A stretch of DNA of 64,000 nt, from positions 111,127-175,126 of the forward strand of contig CAZMNW010000008.1 of the NCBI GenBank assembly GCA_964567755.1. The letters run 5' to 3'. Below, in pieces: positions 17,006-25,024 of the stretch. Below the pieces are notes generated by a model that saw only the letters and a list, made by a program, of their open reading frames with translations, searched no databases and was not told where the DNA came from. Source of the DNA: DASRJW01 sp964567755. GTDB lineage: Bacteria > Krumholzibacteriota > Krumholzibacteriia > G020349025. Both the position numbers and the translations under genes were made by a program. Position 1 is the first letter of the stretch; each line of letters begins with the position of its first letter.

Positions 17006-18184
17006 TCACGGTTCTATGTGGCGTGCCCGTGACGCGGCGGCGAAGAGACCGAGCAAGAAATAGAAGGCGATGGTGACCTCGACATCGCCGAAGTTCCATT
17101 CGAACAACCCCATGGTTTGGAAGCCCCAGAATCCGCCCCACCCCCCGAGAGCGAGGGCGCGGAGCTCTGGGTCGGTGAGTACCGCCCCGGCGCGATGGAC
17201 GACTCGACCGCACTGCAGCATGAGCCAGCCGAACGCGAGCACACCGAGAGCCCCCATCGTCGCCAGCACATGCACCCAGTTGTTGTGCAGATGGCCATAG
17301 ATGCGCTGCACGTCGTGGGGCGCGTATTGGGCATACAGGGGTTGCAGATCGCCGATCCCCACTCCGGTCAAAGGTCGCGCCTTCCACATCGCGAACCCGG
17401 TCTGCCACATCTCGAGCCGGTCGGCGTTCGAATGGTGCGTGGGATCGAAGCTCGATCGCAGCCGTGCGCGATACGCCGGCGGCAGGACGAAGAGTGCGAG
17501 GCAGGTGACCAACGGGACGAGCCACAACGCGCGCGGCCGGCGGCGCGCCAGCATCACCGCGGCGGCGATTGGCATGGCGAGCCACGCGCTGCGTGTGTAG
17601 GTGAGTACGAGCGCCAAGGTCAGTACCGTCGCCGCGGCGGCGTAGAGGACACGCCGGCGTGTTGCTCCCGTCGCGGCCGCTGCGATCGCCATGGGCCAGG
17701 CGAGGAGCAGCAGGCCCGAGAGCGTCATGTAGTGCGTCGTCGCACGCAGGCGGTCTCCGATCGCGTGCTGTTGTAGCAGATGCAGTCCCGAGGACAGGAG
17801 TGCCGTCAACGCGACGGCGCCGACGAAGAAGCGCAGACCCAAACGCAGGCGCCGCGCGGTGCACAGGGTGCCGGCGCCGAGATGCACGATCGGAATCAGG
17901 AGCAGCTTCTTGAGCGGCACGAGATCGGAAGTGGCCGGCAGAGCCGTGAGCGCCGACAACAGCGCCGCTAGCGCGAAGGCGGCGAATGGCGCGTCCGCTG
18001 GCGTGCGCGCGAGCGGCCAGCGCCGCCAGACCGCGCCGAGGATGAGGGCCAGTGCTGTGGCGATGCCGATGGCGATGTGCACGCCGGCGACGGTCCACGA
18101 CACGGTGAGCGGAATGGCGTAGAGGCAGCCTGCGAGCGCCGACTCGATTCGCGCCGGTCGCGGCGACGCGCGGTTCATGATCAT
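17006..18184 (-). CDS. O-antigen ligase/polymerase-like membrane protein (Wzy_C family)
   Basis: 392 residues with about ten transmembrane segments. The large periplasmic loop near the C-terminus contains DRLEMWQTGFAMWKARPLTGVGIGD and then HLHNNWVHVLATMGALG, the H-N region typical of WaaL/Wzy_C proteins that join polyprenyl-linked glycans to lipid A-core or extend glycan chains. The start ATG at 18184 overlaps the upstream carboxypeptidase stop (ATGA), so the two are translationally coupled. A longer open frame upstream is a shadow of that gene. No other O-antigen genes are adjacent. Confidence 0.82.
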   Translation of the reverse strand: MIMNRASPRPARIESALAGCLYAIPLTVSWTVAGVHIAIGIATALALILGAVWRRWPLARTPADAPFAAFALAALLSALTALPATSDLVPLKKLLLIPIVHLGAGTLCTARRLRLGLRFFVGAVALTALLSSGLHLLQQHAIGDRLRATTHYMTLSGLLLLAWPMAIAAAATGATRRRVLYAAAATVLTLALVLTYTRSAWLAMPIAAAVMLARRRPRALWLVPLVTCLALFVLPPAYRARLRSSFDPTHHSNADRLEMWQTGFAMWKARPLTGVGIGDLQPLYAQYAPHDVQRIYGHLHNNWVHVLATMGALGVLAFGWLMLQCGRVVHRAGAVLTDPELRALALGGWGGFWGFQTMGLFEWNFGDVEVTIAFYFLLGLFAAASRARHIEP

Positions 18185-20511
18185 TGCAACAGCAGCAGCT
18201 TGCGCGACATCGGTGGCTCGCCGTCCACCTGCAAACGCGCGAAGTACACGCCCGAGGGCAGCGGCATGCCGCCTGCGTCCGCGCCGTTCCAACTGGCGCG
18301 ATGCTGCCCAGGCAGGAGCGCGGCATCGACCAGTGTCATGACCCTGCGGCTCGTGGCATCGAAAATCTCGAGACGCACCCGGCGCGCGGTTTCGGCAGCG
18401 TGGGTGGCGCCAATTCTGTAGACCAGCGTCGTGAACGGGTTGAAGGGGTTCGGGACGTTTTGCGCCAGCGCGGTGTAGAGCGGCGGCAGGCGGGTCGCAT
18501 CGACCGCATCGTCGACCAGGACGTCGAACCCGAGGCTCCAGCGACTCGTGTCGCCTTGCGCATCGATGCCGCGGACGCGGTAAGCCCAAGTACCAAGGGC
18601 GGCTGGCGAGAACGTGTGGCTCGCGGAAGCGATGCCGCTCGCGATCGGGCCGTGCAAGCCGAACGTGGGCACGCCATCGAAGGCGTCGACATACAGGCCT
18701 TCTTCGAGGGCGCTGCCATCGGTCACGTAGCGCAGCCGCAGCAGGATCTCTTGCCCCAGGTAATCGGCGAGAGAGAACGTGGCTTGCACCCAGCCACCGC
18801 TCGTGCCGGTGATGCCGTACCCCAAGTTCGCGCCATTCGGATTGACGTTCGTGGTCACGTTGCCGGCGATGGGGCGCCAGATGATCCCCTGATCCTCGCT
18901 CACTTCGACGTATGCGTAATCGTAATCGAGCTCGATCGCGTACCACATGCGGCAAGAGAAAGTCTGCGTCGCGGCCGTGACCTGGTACGGTGCGGCAACC
19001 GTCACCGTGGCCGATGTATTGTCCGCTGCGCCGGAGTAGTAACTGCCGCTGCCGGAGAACACACGCGCGCTGCTGGGCGCGAAGCCACCGGCCAGGTTGA
19101 GCCAAGGCGAGGGCGCGTCAGCGCCTGCGGCCTGAAACCCCTGCATTTGGAAGCCCTCGAGCTCGTAGGTCAAAGCCGGGTTCGGATCGCCGCCCACGTT
19201 CCCGGTCCACTGCAGCACCAACTCTGCGGCCGGCGTTGCCGCCACGCTGGTGATTGTGGCAGGCGCCGGCCCGAGCACTTGCTGCGGGTTCCCGGCTAGC
19301 TCGAGGCACTTCATGTTCATGGGCAGGAGCAGATCGAAATACGGGCCGATGAGATTTTCCGGCGGCGCGAAAGCGCTGTCGGCGAAGCTGCCGACCTCGG
19401 GCGTGAAACCATAGATCGCCGGTTTGGACACGATGTCGCCATATCCCCAGTCATCGCTGCCGCCGTTGGTGCGATAGATCGCCCCCATGGCCGGATTGCC
19501 GGCGAGATACCCGTTCGAAGCCGCCATCTCTTCGCCGAGCGCCAAGAAGGTCTCGTGGTCGGCGGTGTAATCGAGCGTGTATCCCCAAGGATAGAGCAGC
19601 AGCTCACTGTAGCTGTGGTACGACAGCCACATCACGAAGTCGCGGCTGTTGCAGAAATCGCGGATGGCGCGCGTTTCCGGTTCGGAGAAGGCCGCGGTGC
19701 CGCGGTAGATGCCTGACGTCGTCGTGCCCGAGGAACCGATGTTGTCGAAGCCCCAGTTGTACCCATAGTTGCGGTTGAGGTCGACGCCGAAGCTGCCGCC
19801 GCCGTTGTTGCGCCGGTTCTTGCGCCACCAGTCCCAGTTGTTGCCGGTGTGATTGTTCTGCACGTAGACGTAGCCGTCGGGGTTGACGATGGGCACGATC
19901 CAAATCTCGCGCGTGTCGACGAACTGCGTCACTTGTGCGTTGGTGCCATACTGGGCCAGCAAGTACTCGGCGAACTGCAACGGGATCTCGACGCTCATGA
20001 GCTCGCGCGCGTGATGGCAGCCCATGAAGAGCACCTCGGGCTCGCTCTCGTCGGTTGCGACGCTGTCCGAGATCTTGAGCGCATGAATCGTGCGCATCTC
20101 GATCGACTGGCCGAGGGACACGAGCGCCGCGCGTGACGGGTGCGCGGCGACGAGGGCTTGCAACACCGCGGTCGCCTCGCTGTAGGTGCGATAGGCGCCG
20201 AGGTTGGCGTCGAGCGCGGCAATCTGCGGCCCGGTCGCGGGCGCACGCAGGAGGTTGGCGCGCCCGCAAAGCTGCCGCAGGACATCCGCCTGCGCGAGCG
20301 GTGCAGCCACGTGCAGTGTCCCGGCGCGTGTCTGCGCCAGCACGTCGAAACCGGCCTCGATCAGCCTTTGCATCTGCACCGGCCCCTTGGCCGGGACCTC
20401 GTAGACGGCCGTCGCCCCGGTCGGCGCTGACTCGGCCGCGGCGGAGGACATGGATAAGGCGGTGACCCCGGCGAATGTCACGATGACGAGCGGTCGGGTG
20501 CACAGGATCAC
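18181..20511 (-). CDS. Secreted M14 zinc carboxypeptidase with C-terminal FlgD-like sorting domain
   Basis: About 776 residues. A signal peptide (ILCTRPLVIVTFAGVTA, cleavage near AAA-ES) is followed by a propeptide-like region, then the M14 domain with zinc ligands HARE (about 167-170), NPDGY, GVDLNRNYGYNWG and the distal His in YHSYS, and the catalytic Glu in FTPEVGS. A beta-rich middle follows. The C-terminus has QNVPNPFNPFTTLVYRI and ends SGVYFARLQVDG...SRKLLLLQ, the FlgD/Ig-like domain seen on exported proteins of FCB bacteria. The GTG at 20511 has GGAGGA just upstream; GTG 20523 is the alternative. It probably digests extracellular peptides. Confidence 0.88.
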   Translation of the reverse strand: MILCTRPLVIVTFAGVTALSMSSAAAESAPTGATAVYEVPAKGPVQMQRLIEAGFDVLAQTRAGTLHVAAPLAQADVLRQLCGRANLLRAPATGPQIAALDANLGAYRTYSEATAVLQALVAAHPSRAALVSLGQSIEMRTIHALKISDSVATDESEPEVLFMGCHHARELMSVEIPLQFAEYLLAQYGTNAQVTQFVDTREIWIVPIVNPDGYVYVQNNHTGNNWDWWRKNRRNNGGGSFGVDLNRNYGYNWGFDNIGSSGTTTSGIYRGTAAFSEPETRAIRDFCNSRDFVMWLSYHSYSELLLYPWGYTLDYTADHETFLALGEEMAASNGYLAGNPAMGAIYRTNGGSDDWGYGDIVSKPAIYGFTPEVGSFADSAFAPPENLIGPYFDLLLPMNMKCLELAGNPQQVLGPAPATITSVAATPAAELVLQWTGNVGGDPNPALTYELEGFQMQGFQAAGADAPSPWLNLAGGFAPSSARVFSGSGSYYSGAADNTSATVTVAAPYQVTAATQTFSCRMWYAIELDYDYAYVEVSEDQGIIWRPIAGNVTTNVNPNGANLGYGITGTSGGWVQATFSLADYLGQEILLRLRYVTDGSALEEGLYVDAFDGVPTFGLHGPIASGIASASHTFSPAALGTWAYRVRGIDAQGDTSRWSLGFDVLVDDAVDATRLPPLYTALAQNVPNPFNPFTTLVYRIGATHAAETARRVRLEIFDATSRRVMTLVDAALLPGQHRASWNGADAGGMPLPSGVYFARLQVDGEPPMSRKLLLLQ

Positions 20512-20564
20512 GGAGTCCTCCACGGAGAGCAGGCCTCGCGATCGGCACGAGGCCGGACCATTGC

Positions 20565-20594
20565 ATTCTAGTGCGGGCGAGGGTGATTCGCCAA
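20565..20594 (-). promoter_or_regulatory. Promoter of the M14 carboxypeptidase gene
   Basis: On the minus strand, TTGGCG (20594-20589), an 18-bp spacer and TAGAAT (20570-20565). The leader contains a GGCCTCG/CGAGGCC inverted repeat (20532-20554). Confidence 0.55.
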
Positions 20595-20607
20595 TCGCAC
20601 GGCGTTT

Positions 20608-21297
20608 TCAGGCCGAAGCAGGGTCGTGGATGAATCGTGCCGCGACATCGAGCCAAGTGTCGCTGCCGGCGAGCGGTCTCTGTCGACCGAGCGCCAGCGA
20701 ATGGTCGCCACCGTCGACGAGGTGCAAGCGAGCGCGTGGAATCACGTCCACGGCAGATCGAAGCAAATCGAGTCGCGCCAGGGAATCACGGCTGCCGGAG
20801 ATGAAGAGCTGCGGGACGCGGATGTGCTCCAAGTGTTCCGATCGGAGTCGCGCCGGGTTTCCGGCCGGATGCAAGGGATAGCCGAAGTACAATGCGCCCG
20901 CGATCGCAGGCGGCGCATCGCTGGCGACGAGCATGGACCACATGCGCCCACCCATCGACTTGCCGCCCACGACGAGACGTGCGGGAGGGATGCCGTCCGT
21001 CGCTGCGCCGGCATGAACGATCTGCAGCATGGCCCGGCAGCTTTTGAGGAGGACACCCGCCGCATCGGGTAGCGCTCGGCGCCCGCGCGTCGCACGAGTC
21101 ATGTACGGGAAATCGAAACGCACGACCGTGATTCCACGCTGCACCAATCCCTCGCTCACCGCCACCATGAATGCGCTGCTGGAAGGAGCACCGGCGCCGT
21201 GGGCGCAGAGGAAGAGCGCTGGCGCGTCCACGGCGCCATTCCGCCACCAGCGGATGACGCCCTCGGGGAGCAAGCGCTCGCCAGATGCTGCCGGCAT
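20608..21297 (-). CDS. Alpha/beta hydrolase (KANL3/Tex30-like, dienelactone hydrolase superfamily)
   Basis: 229 residues. The nucleophile elbow is GGKSMGGRM (GxSxG), the acid is likely the Asp of SGSRDSLAR, and the His is in GGDHSL. The oxyanion region is HGAGAPSSS. It matches the small cytosolic alpha/beta hydrolases often annotated as Tex30 or dienelactone hydrolase; the substrate is unknown. The ATG at 21297 lies 1 bp after the stop of the upstream small membrane protein, so it is the third gene of a tight leftward trio (21900 to 20608). Confidence 0.82.
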   Translation of the reverse strand: MPAASGERLLPEGVIRWWRNGAVDAPALFLCAHGAGAPSSSAFMVAVSEGLVQRGITVVRFDFPYMTRATRGRRALPDAAGVLLKSCRAMLQIVHAGAATDGIPPARLVVGGKSMGGRMWSMLVASDAPPAIAGALYFGYPLHPAGNPARLRSEHLEHIRVPQLFISGSRDSLARLDLLRSAVDVIPRARLHLVDGGDHSLALGRQRPLAGSDTWLDVAARFIHDPASA

Positions 21298-21298
21298 C

Positions 21299-21508
21299 TC
21301 AGGCACGCGCGCGGGCGCCGGGTCCGATCGTCCCCGTGAGGTACAGGACACCGAGAACGAGAATGCCGACGGCGGCGATGCTCAGAACCAGCTGCATGAA
21401 ACGGCGGTTCTTTTCCGGCATTCTCGGACCGACGACGGCGAATGCGAGAACCAGATCGAGCAGGCCGACGAAGATCAGAACGACACCGACGAGAGCGCCG
21501 GGGCTCAT
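21299..21508 (-). CDS. Small two-helix membrane protein
   Basis: 69 residues with two predicted transmembrane helices (GALVGVVLIFVGLLDLVLAFAVV and LVLSIAAVGILVLGVLYL) separated by a short basic loop, PRMPEKNRRF. I do not recognise a family. The ATG at 21508 overlaps the stop of the upstream gene (ATGA), so translation is coupled. It is probably an accessory inner-membrane protein. Confidence 0.65.
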   Translation of the reverse strand: MSPGALVGVVLIFVGLLDLVLAFAVVGPRMPEKNRRFMQLVLSIAAVGILVLGVLYLTGTIGPGARARA

Positions 21509-21900
21509 CGCTTCTCCTTCTTCTCGCGCTTGTTGTCGTCTGCCAGCGCGCGCGACAGGATCCACGTCACGATGCTGATCAAGATCGAGCCGAGGATGGC
21601 GCTGCCCCAGTCGTCGACATGGAACGGATAGCCGAAGGTCTGTGCCATCCGGCTGGCGAGGAGAAGGATCGCGGCATTGATCACGAACAGGAACAATCCG
21701 AGGCTGACCAACACCAGCGGACAACTGAGGAGCACGAGGACAGGCTTCACCAGCAGGTTGAGGAGGCCAAGAATTCCGCCGCCCACGAGCGCCGTGACTG
21801 CACCTCGGGCTCCTGCGCCGACCTCGATTCCCGGCACGAACCAGGCGACGAGCCAGATGGCCGTCGCGGACACCAGCCAACGTAACACCAGCTTGCGCAT
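21505..21900 (-). CDS. YvlD/DUF360-type membrane protein (phage holin family 4 superfamily)
   Basis: 131 residues with four transmembrane helices, including the family-typical GGGILGLLNLLVKPVLVLLSCPL, the LGLFLFVINAAILLLAS helix and FHVDDWGSAILGSILIS. YvlD-type proteins are widespread inner-membrane proteins without a firm role, sometimes linked to envelope stress. The GAGGAGG site before the ATG at 21900 supports the start. It is the first gene of the leftward trio. Confidence 0.83.
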   Translation of the reverse strand: MRKLVLRWLVSATAIWLVAWFVPGIEVGAGARGAVTALVGGGILGLLNLLVKPVLVLLSCPLVLVSLGLFLFVINAAILLLASRMAQTFGYPFHVDDWGSAILGSILISIVTWILSRALADDNKREKKEKR

Positions 21901-22072
21901 CGCAACCTCCTCGATGGGGCACCGCTCCGCAGTGGCCGCGATGGTGGACATTGGCGCGTGACTTTGCAAGTCCGGAGCGATTGCGGGGCGGCAGCAGCGT
22001 GGCGACTGCCAAGCTTTGGATCCCTGCGGTAGGATGATCACGGTCGAACGGCCGAGCCTGCAAGGAGGAGCA

Positions 22073-22795
22073 TTGAATCGTTGCGTCGACCCGCGACTTG
22101 GCGTCAAGGTCTTGAGCTACGATCTTCTCGCAGGCGACGAGAAGGCGGAGGTCGATCGCCACCTGCAAACCTGCGCCGCCTGCTCCGATCTCGTCGAGCA
22201 GACTTTCGGCGACGAAGGCGCGTTGCGTGAGCTCGAATGGCGCGCCTTCAAACTCAGTCAGCGCCAGAAGGTGGCACCCCATGCGTGGATCGCGCGCCGG
22301 CTGGCCGATCTCTGGCTGCCACTCCTGGGGGTTGCGGTCGGTGTGGTCGTGCTGGGCGTTTTTTTGGCGCGGCGCGCGCCTGCGCCCGAACAGGTCGGGG
22401 TGATGCGCCTGGCGGCGCTGCGCACCGGGGTCCTCGACTCGTTGTCGAGCGTGCCGCGCATTTCGCCAGCGCCGACCTCGCTCGTCATCGAACCAGATCG
22501 CGATGCCATCGCGCTCGTTTACGAATCGGGCGCCGGCGTCCTGCGGCGATTGGTCCCGGGGGCCGATGCCGCGATCCCGGAGTTGCAGGGTGGCAGCACC
22601 CACGAGCTGGCGCTGCCGGAGTTGGCCGCGCGCGGCGCCGTAATCCTCCTCGTGCTGGCCCCGGCCTCGGCGCCACGCGTCGCCGACGAGTGGGATCGAG
22701 CGGTGATGGAGCGTGTCGGCGCCCGGAGTGGCCCCGATGCCAGCCGGAGAAGCTGGCCCGGGCAAGTGGAGCCGACGCTGCGGTGGTTGAAGTAA
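22073..22795 (+). CDS. Zinc-finger (zf-HC2-like) single-pass membrane protein, anti-sigma-like
   Basis: 240 residues. The N-terminal HLQTCAAC matches the HxxxCxxC zinc motif of anti-sigma factors of the ZAS type (SYDLLAGDEKAEVDRHL precedes it). One transmembrane helix follows (LWLPLLGVAVGVVVLGVFLA) and then a periplasmic region of about 140 residues with no recognised domain. The start is TTG at 22073 with AGGAGGAG at 22063-22070. No sigma factor gene is adjacent, so either the partner is elsewhere or the protein has another role. It is followed 13 bp later by a small membrane protein. Confidence 0.7.
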   Translation: MNRCVDPRLGVKVLSYDLLAGDEKAEVDRHLQTCAACSDLVEQTFGDEGALRELEWRAFKLSQRQKVAPHAWIARRLADLWLPLLGVAVGVVVLGVFLARRAPAPEQVGVMRLAALRTGVLDSLSSVPRISPAPTSLVIEPDRDAIALVYESGAGVLRRLVPGADAAIPELQGGSTHELALPELAARGAVILLVLAPASAPRVADEWDRAVMERVGARSGPDASRRSWPGQVEPTLRWLK

Positions 22796-22808
22796 GCGCG
22801 GAGATGCG

Positions 22809-23243
22809 ATGTTCGTCACGATCGTTGGGAGCTCGCCGCGATGGTCAACGCTGTTCGCCGCCATCGCTTGGGATCAGACACTGCTGTCGCTACTGCTGGC
22901 GGCGGGGCTCGTGGGGTTGGCGGTTCGCTCGGTGTCGAAGGCCCTGGTGCGACAGGAGCGTCAACGATTATTGCGCGATCAACGGGATGCCCTCGCGCAT
23001 GTCCTCCTCGGCATCGACGGCACCGTCGCCGACTATTTGACCGGTGCCGAGCCGGAGTATCCCGAGAGCGAAATGGTGGAGCTGGAGCGGCGGGCTTTGC
23101 AAGCGCAGATCCACTGCCTGCGCGATCTCGAGCTGCAGAAAGCGTTGCGCGACATTTGTTACCCTAACTGTCACCGCGACGCGACTCAGACGCTGCGCGC
23201 CGCCATCGCGATGCTGGAGCGCGACATCGAGACCACCCGGTAG
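22809..23243 (+). CDS. Hypothetical membrane-anchored protein
   Basis: 144 residues. One N-terminal transmembrane helix (LLSLLLAAGLVGLAVRSV) is followed by a long charged, probably helical coiled region rich in Arg, Glu and Leu, with Cys residues in HCLRDLELQ and DICYPNCH. No family is recognised. The short gap after the zf-HC2 protein suggests one operon, and it could be a partner in the same envelope function. Confidence 0.6.
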   Translation: MFVTIVGSSPRWSTLFAAIAWDQTLLSLLLAAGLVGLAVRSVSKALVRQERQRLLRDQRDALAHVLLGIDGTVADYLTGAEPEYPESEMVELERRALQAQIHCLRDLELQKALRDICYPNCHRDATQTLRAAIAMLERDIETTR

Positions 23244-23308
23244 TGGCGCGTCCGTGGTGGCACACCGCGGCGTCTGCTACACTGCGGCATTGTCGCCAGG
23301 GAGGTTCC

Positions 23309-23725
23309 ATGCAGGGCGAGGCCGATCGTGTTCGCGTCGTGAATCAACGCTTTTACGAGGCATTGTCGACGCAGAACCTGCTCCGCCTCGAACAGCTCTG
23401 GGCACACTCGCCGCACGTGCGCTGCCTGCATCCGGGCGAACGCATGCTCTCGGGCTGGGCCTCGATCCGTGAAAGTTGGCGCATGCTGTTCACGCGCTCG
23501 ATCGCTTTCACCATCGAGCCGCTCGTGGCCGAGGTCACTGTGCATGGGCCCGTCGCCGTCGTCACCTGTCAGGAGAGGGTCTCCTCGTTCACCCTCGACG
23601 GTTCGCGGGTTGCCAATACGCTCGCCACCAACATTTTCGCCAAGCAGCGCGGCCGGTGGGTCCTCATCCATCGCCATGCCTCGCCGTTCGCGGCGCCGAG
23701 CCGTGCGCCCGATGCGGCTCCCTGA
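23309..23725 (+). CDS. SnoaL/NTF2-like fold protein
   Basis: 138 residues. It has the NTF2-like pattern: an N-terminal helix (VNQRFYEALSTQNLLRLEQLW), H-x-RCLHPGERMLSGWASIRESW, then beta strands GPVAVVTCQERV and TNIFAKQRGRWVLIHRHAS. Such DUF4440/SnoaL-like proteins are often annotated as nuclear transport factor 2 family; the ligand or reaction is unknown. The ATG at 23309 follows AGGGAGG. It converges with the anion permease gene 10 bp away. Confidence 0.8.
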   Translation: MQGEADRVRVVNQRFYEALSTQNLLRLEQLWAHSPHVRCLHPGERMLSGWASIRESWRMLFTRSIAFTIEPLVAEVTVHGPVAVVTCQERVSSFTLDGSRVANTLATNIFAKQRGRWVLIHRHASPFAAPSRAPDAAP

Positions 23726-23734
23726 TGCGACCGC

Positions 23735-25018
23735 TCACACGATCGCGAGCAGCCACAGGGTGCCGGCGAGCGTGGAGAGGATCGTGATCACGACGCCGTA
23801 GCGCAGGTGATCGCGAAAGCGCAGGCGGCCAATGTCCGCGCTGGCGTCGCGCACCAAGCCGTTGGCCATGGAGCTCACGAGCAGCAGGTTGCCGGCGAAC
23901 GTGCTCGCCATCCCCAAGATCATCCAGCCCAGCCTAGGGTCGCTCCACTCCGGCATCCATTCGCTCGCCACGAGCACGAAAGGAATGTTGCCGAAAATGG
24001 TGCAGCCGACCAGCACGAGCAGCGCCAGCGCCCAAGTCTGGTCGAGCGGCGTTTCCCCGATCCAGGGGCGGAGAGCATCGAGCATGGCGGCACTGGCACC
24101 GCCATGACGCAGCGCCCCGACGATGACGAACAGTCCGGCGACGAAGAGCAACAACTCCCAATCGACCTGCCGGAGCGTGGCCCGCGGGTCCGAGCCGCCG
24201 ATGAGCAGCAGCAGCGCCGCGGCCCCAAGCGCGCACCAAGCGACGTTGAGCCCGACGAAGAAGCCGATGAGCGCCAACGCCAAGCAGATGCCGGCACGCA
24301 CGAGCAAACCGGTTTGCAGTTTCGTCGCCATCGTGCGGCGCAGGTTGGGCGGCAGCTCGTCGGCATCGTCGAAGGGGGCCTCGAGCGATTCCGCCTGCCG
24401 CAACCACGCGGCTTGTGCGCGGCGCTCCAACGGATAGAAGCGCGGCAGCAGCAGTCGGTTGAGCGCCAGGCACGCGAGCCCCAGCGGCGCCATGATGAAA
24501 AAATAGTCGCGGAAGGTGATCTGCGACAACGATCCCACGATCATCGTCTGGGGATTGCCGATGATGGTCATGACGCTGCCCAAGTTGGCGCTGGTGGCGA
24601 GGGCCATCAAGAACAACGTGGTGCCGAGGTGCAGCCGACGGATGAGGGGCACGAGCACCGGGGCAACGAGGAAGCAAACGGCGTCGTTGACCAGGAAGGC
24701 CGATAGGATCCCGGTCGAAAACACCAGCATCGTCAGCAGATGCTGCGGCGTGCGCGCGACACGCAGCGCCAATGCGGCGCTCCACTCGAAGAAGCCGGCT
24801 TGGTCGAGATGAGCGCCCAGCAAGGTCATCGCCAGCAACAGGACCAGGGTGTCGCCGTCGATGCTGAAGTAGGCCTGGGACGGCGACAGAATCCCGACGA
24901 GCACGCAGGCGGCGGCACCGGCAGTCGCTGCCGCGGGACGCGCGACGCGCAGCACGCCGACGCGGCGCGCGGCGATGAGCGCATACGTCAATGCGAAGAT
25001 AAGCAGCGCTCCGGCCAC
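23735..25018 (-). CDS. ArsB/NhaD/SLC13-type anion permease
   Basis: 427 residues with about 11 transmembrane helices. Typical ion-transporter superfamily features are the two inverted re-entrant signatures, FLVNDAVCFLVAPVLVPL with SANLGSVMTIIGNPQTMI, and later GNIPFVLVASEWM with STFAGNLLLVSSMAN. Family members export arsenite or move Na+, citrate or dicarboxylates; no ArsA, ArsC or ArsR is adjacent, so the substrate is open. The GTG at 25018 starts 6 bp after the ALDH stop, so the pair may be an operon that moves and oxidises a related metabolite. Confidence 0.82.
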   Translation of the reverse strand: MAGALLIFALTYALIAARRVGVLRVARPAAATAGAAACVLVGILSPSQAYFSIDGDTLVLLLAMTLLGAHLDQAGFFEWSAALALRVARTPQHLLTMLVFSTGILSAFLVNDAVCFLVAPVLVPLIRRLHLGTTLFLMALATSANLGSVMTIIGNPQTMIVGSLSQITFRDYFFIMAPLGLACLALNRLLLPRFYPLERRAQAAWLRQAESLEAPFDDADELPPNLRRTMATKLQTGLLVRAGICLALALIGFFVGLNVAWCALGAAALLLLIGGSDPRATLRQVDWELLLFVAGLFVIVGALRHGGASAAMLDALRPWIGETPLDQTWALALLVLVGCTIFGNIPFVLVASEWMPEWSDPRLGWMILGMASTFAGNLLLVSSMANGLVRDASADIGRLRFRDHLRYGVVITILSTLAGTLWLLAIV

Positions 25019-25024
25019 GCCCCG

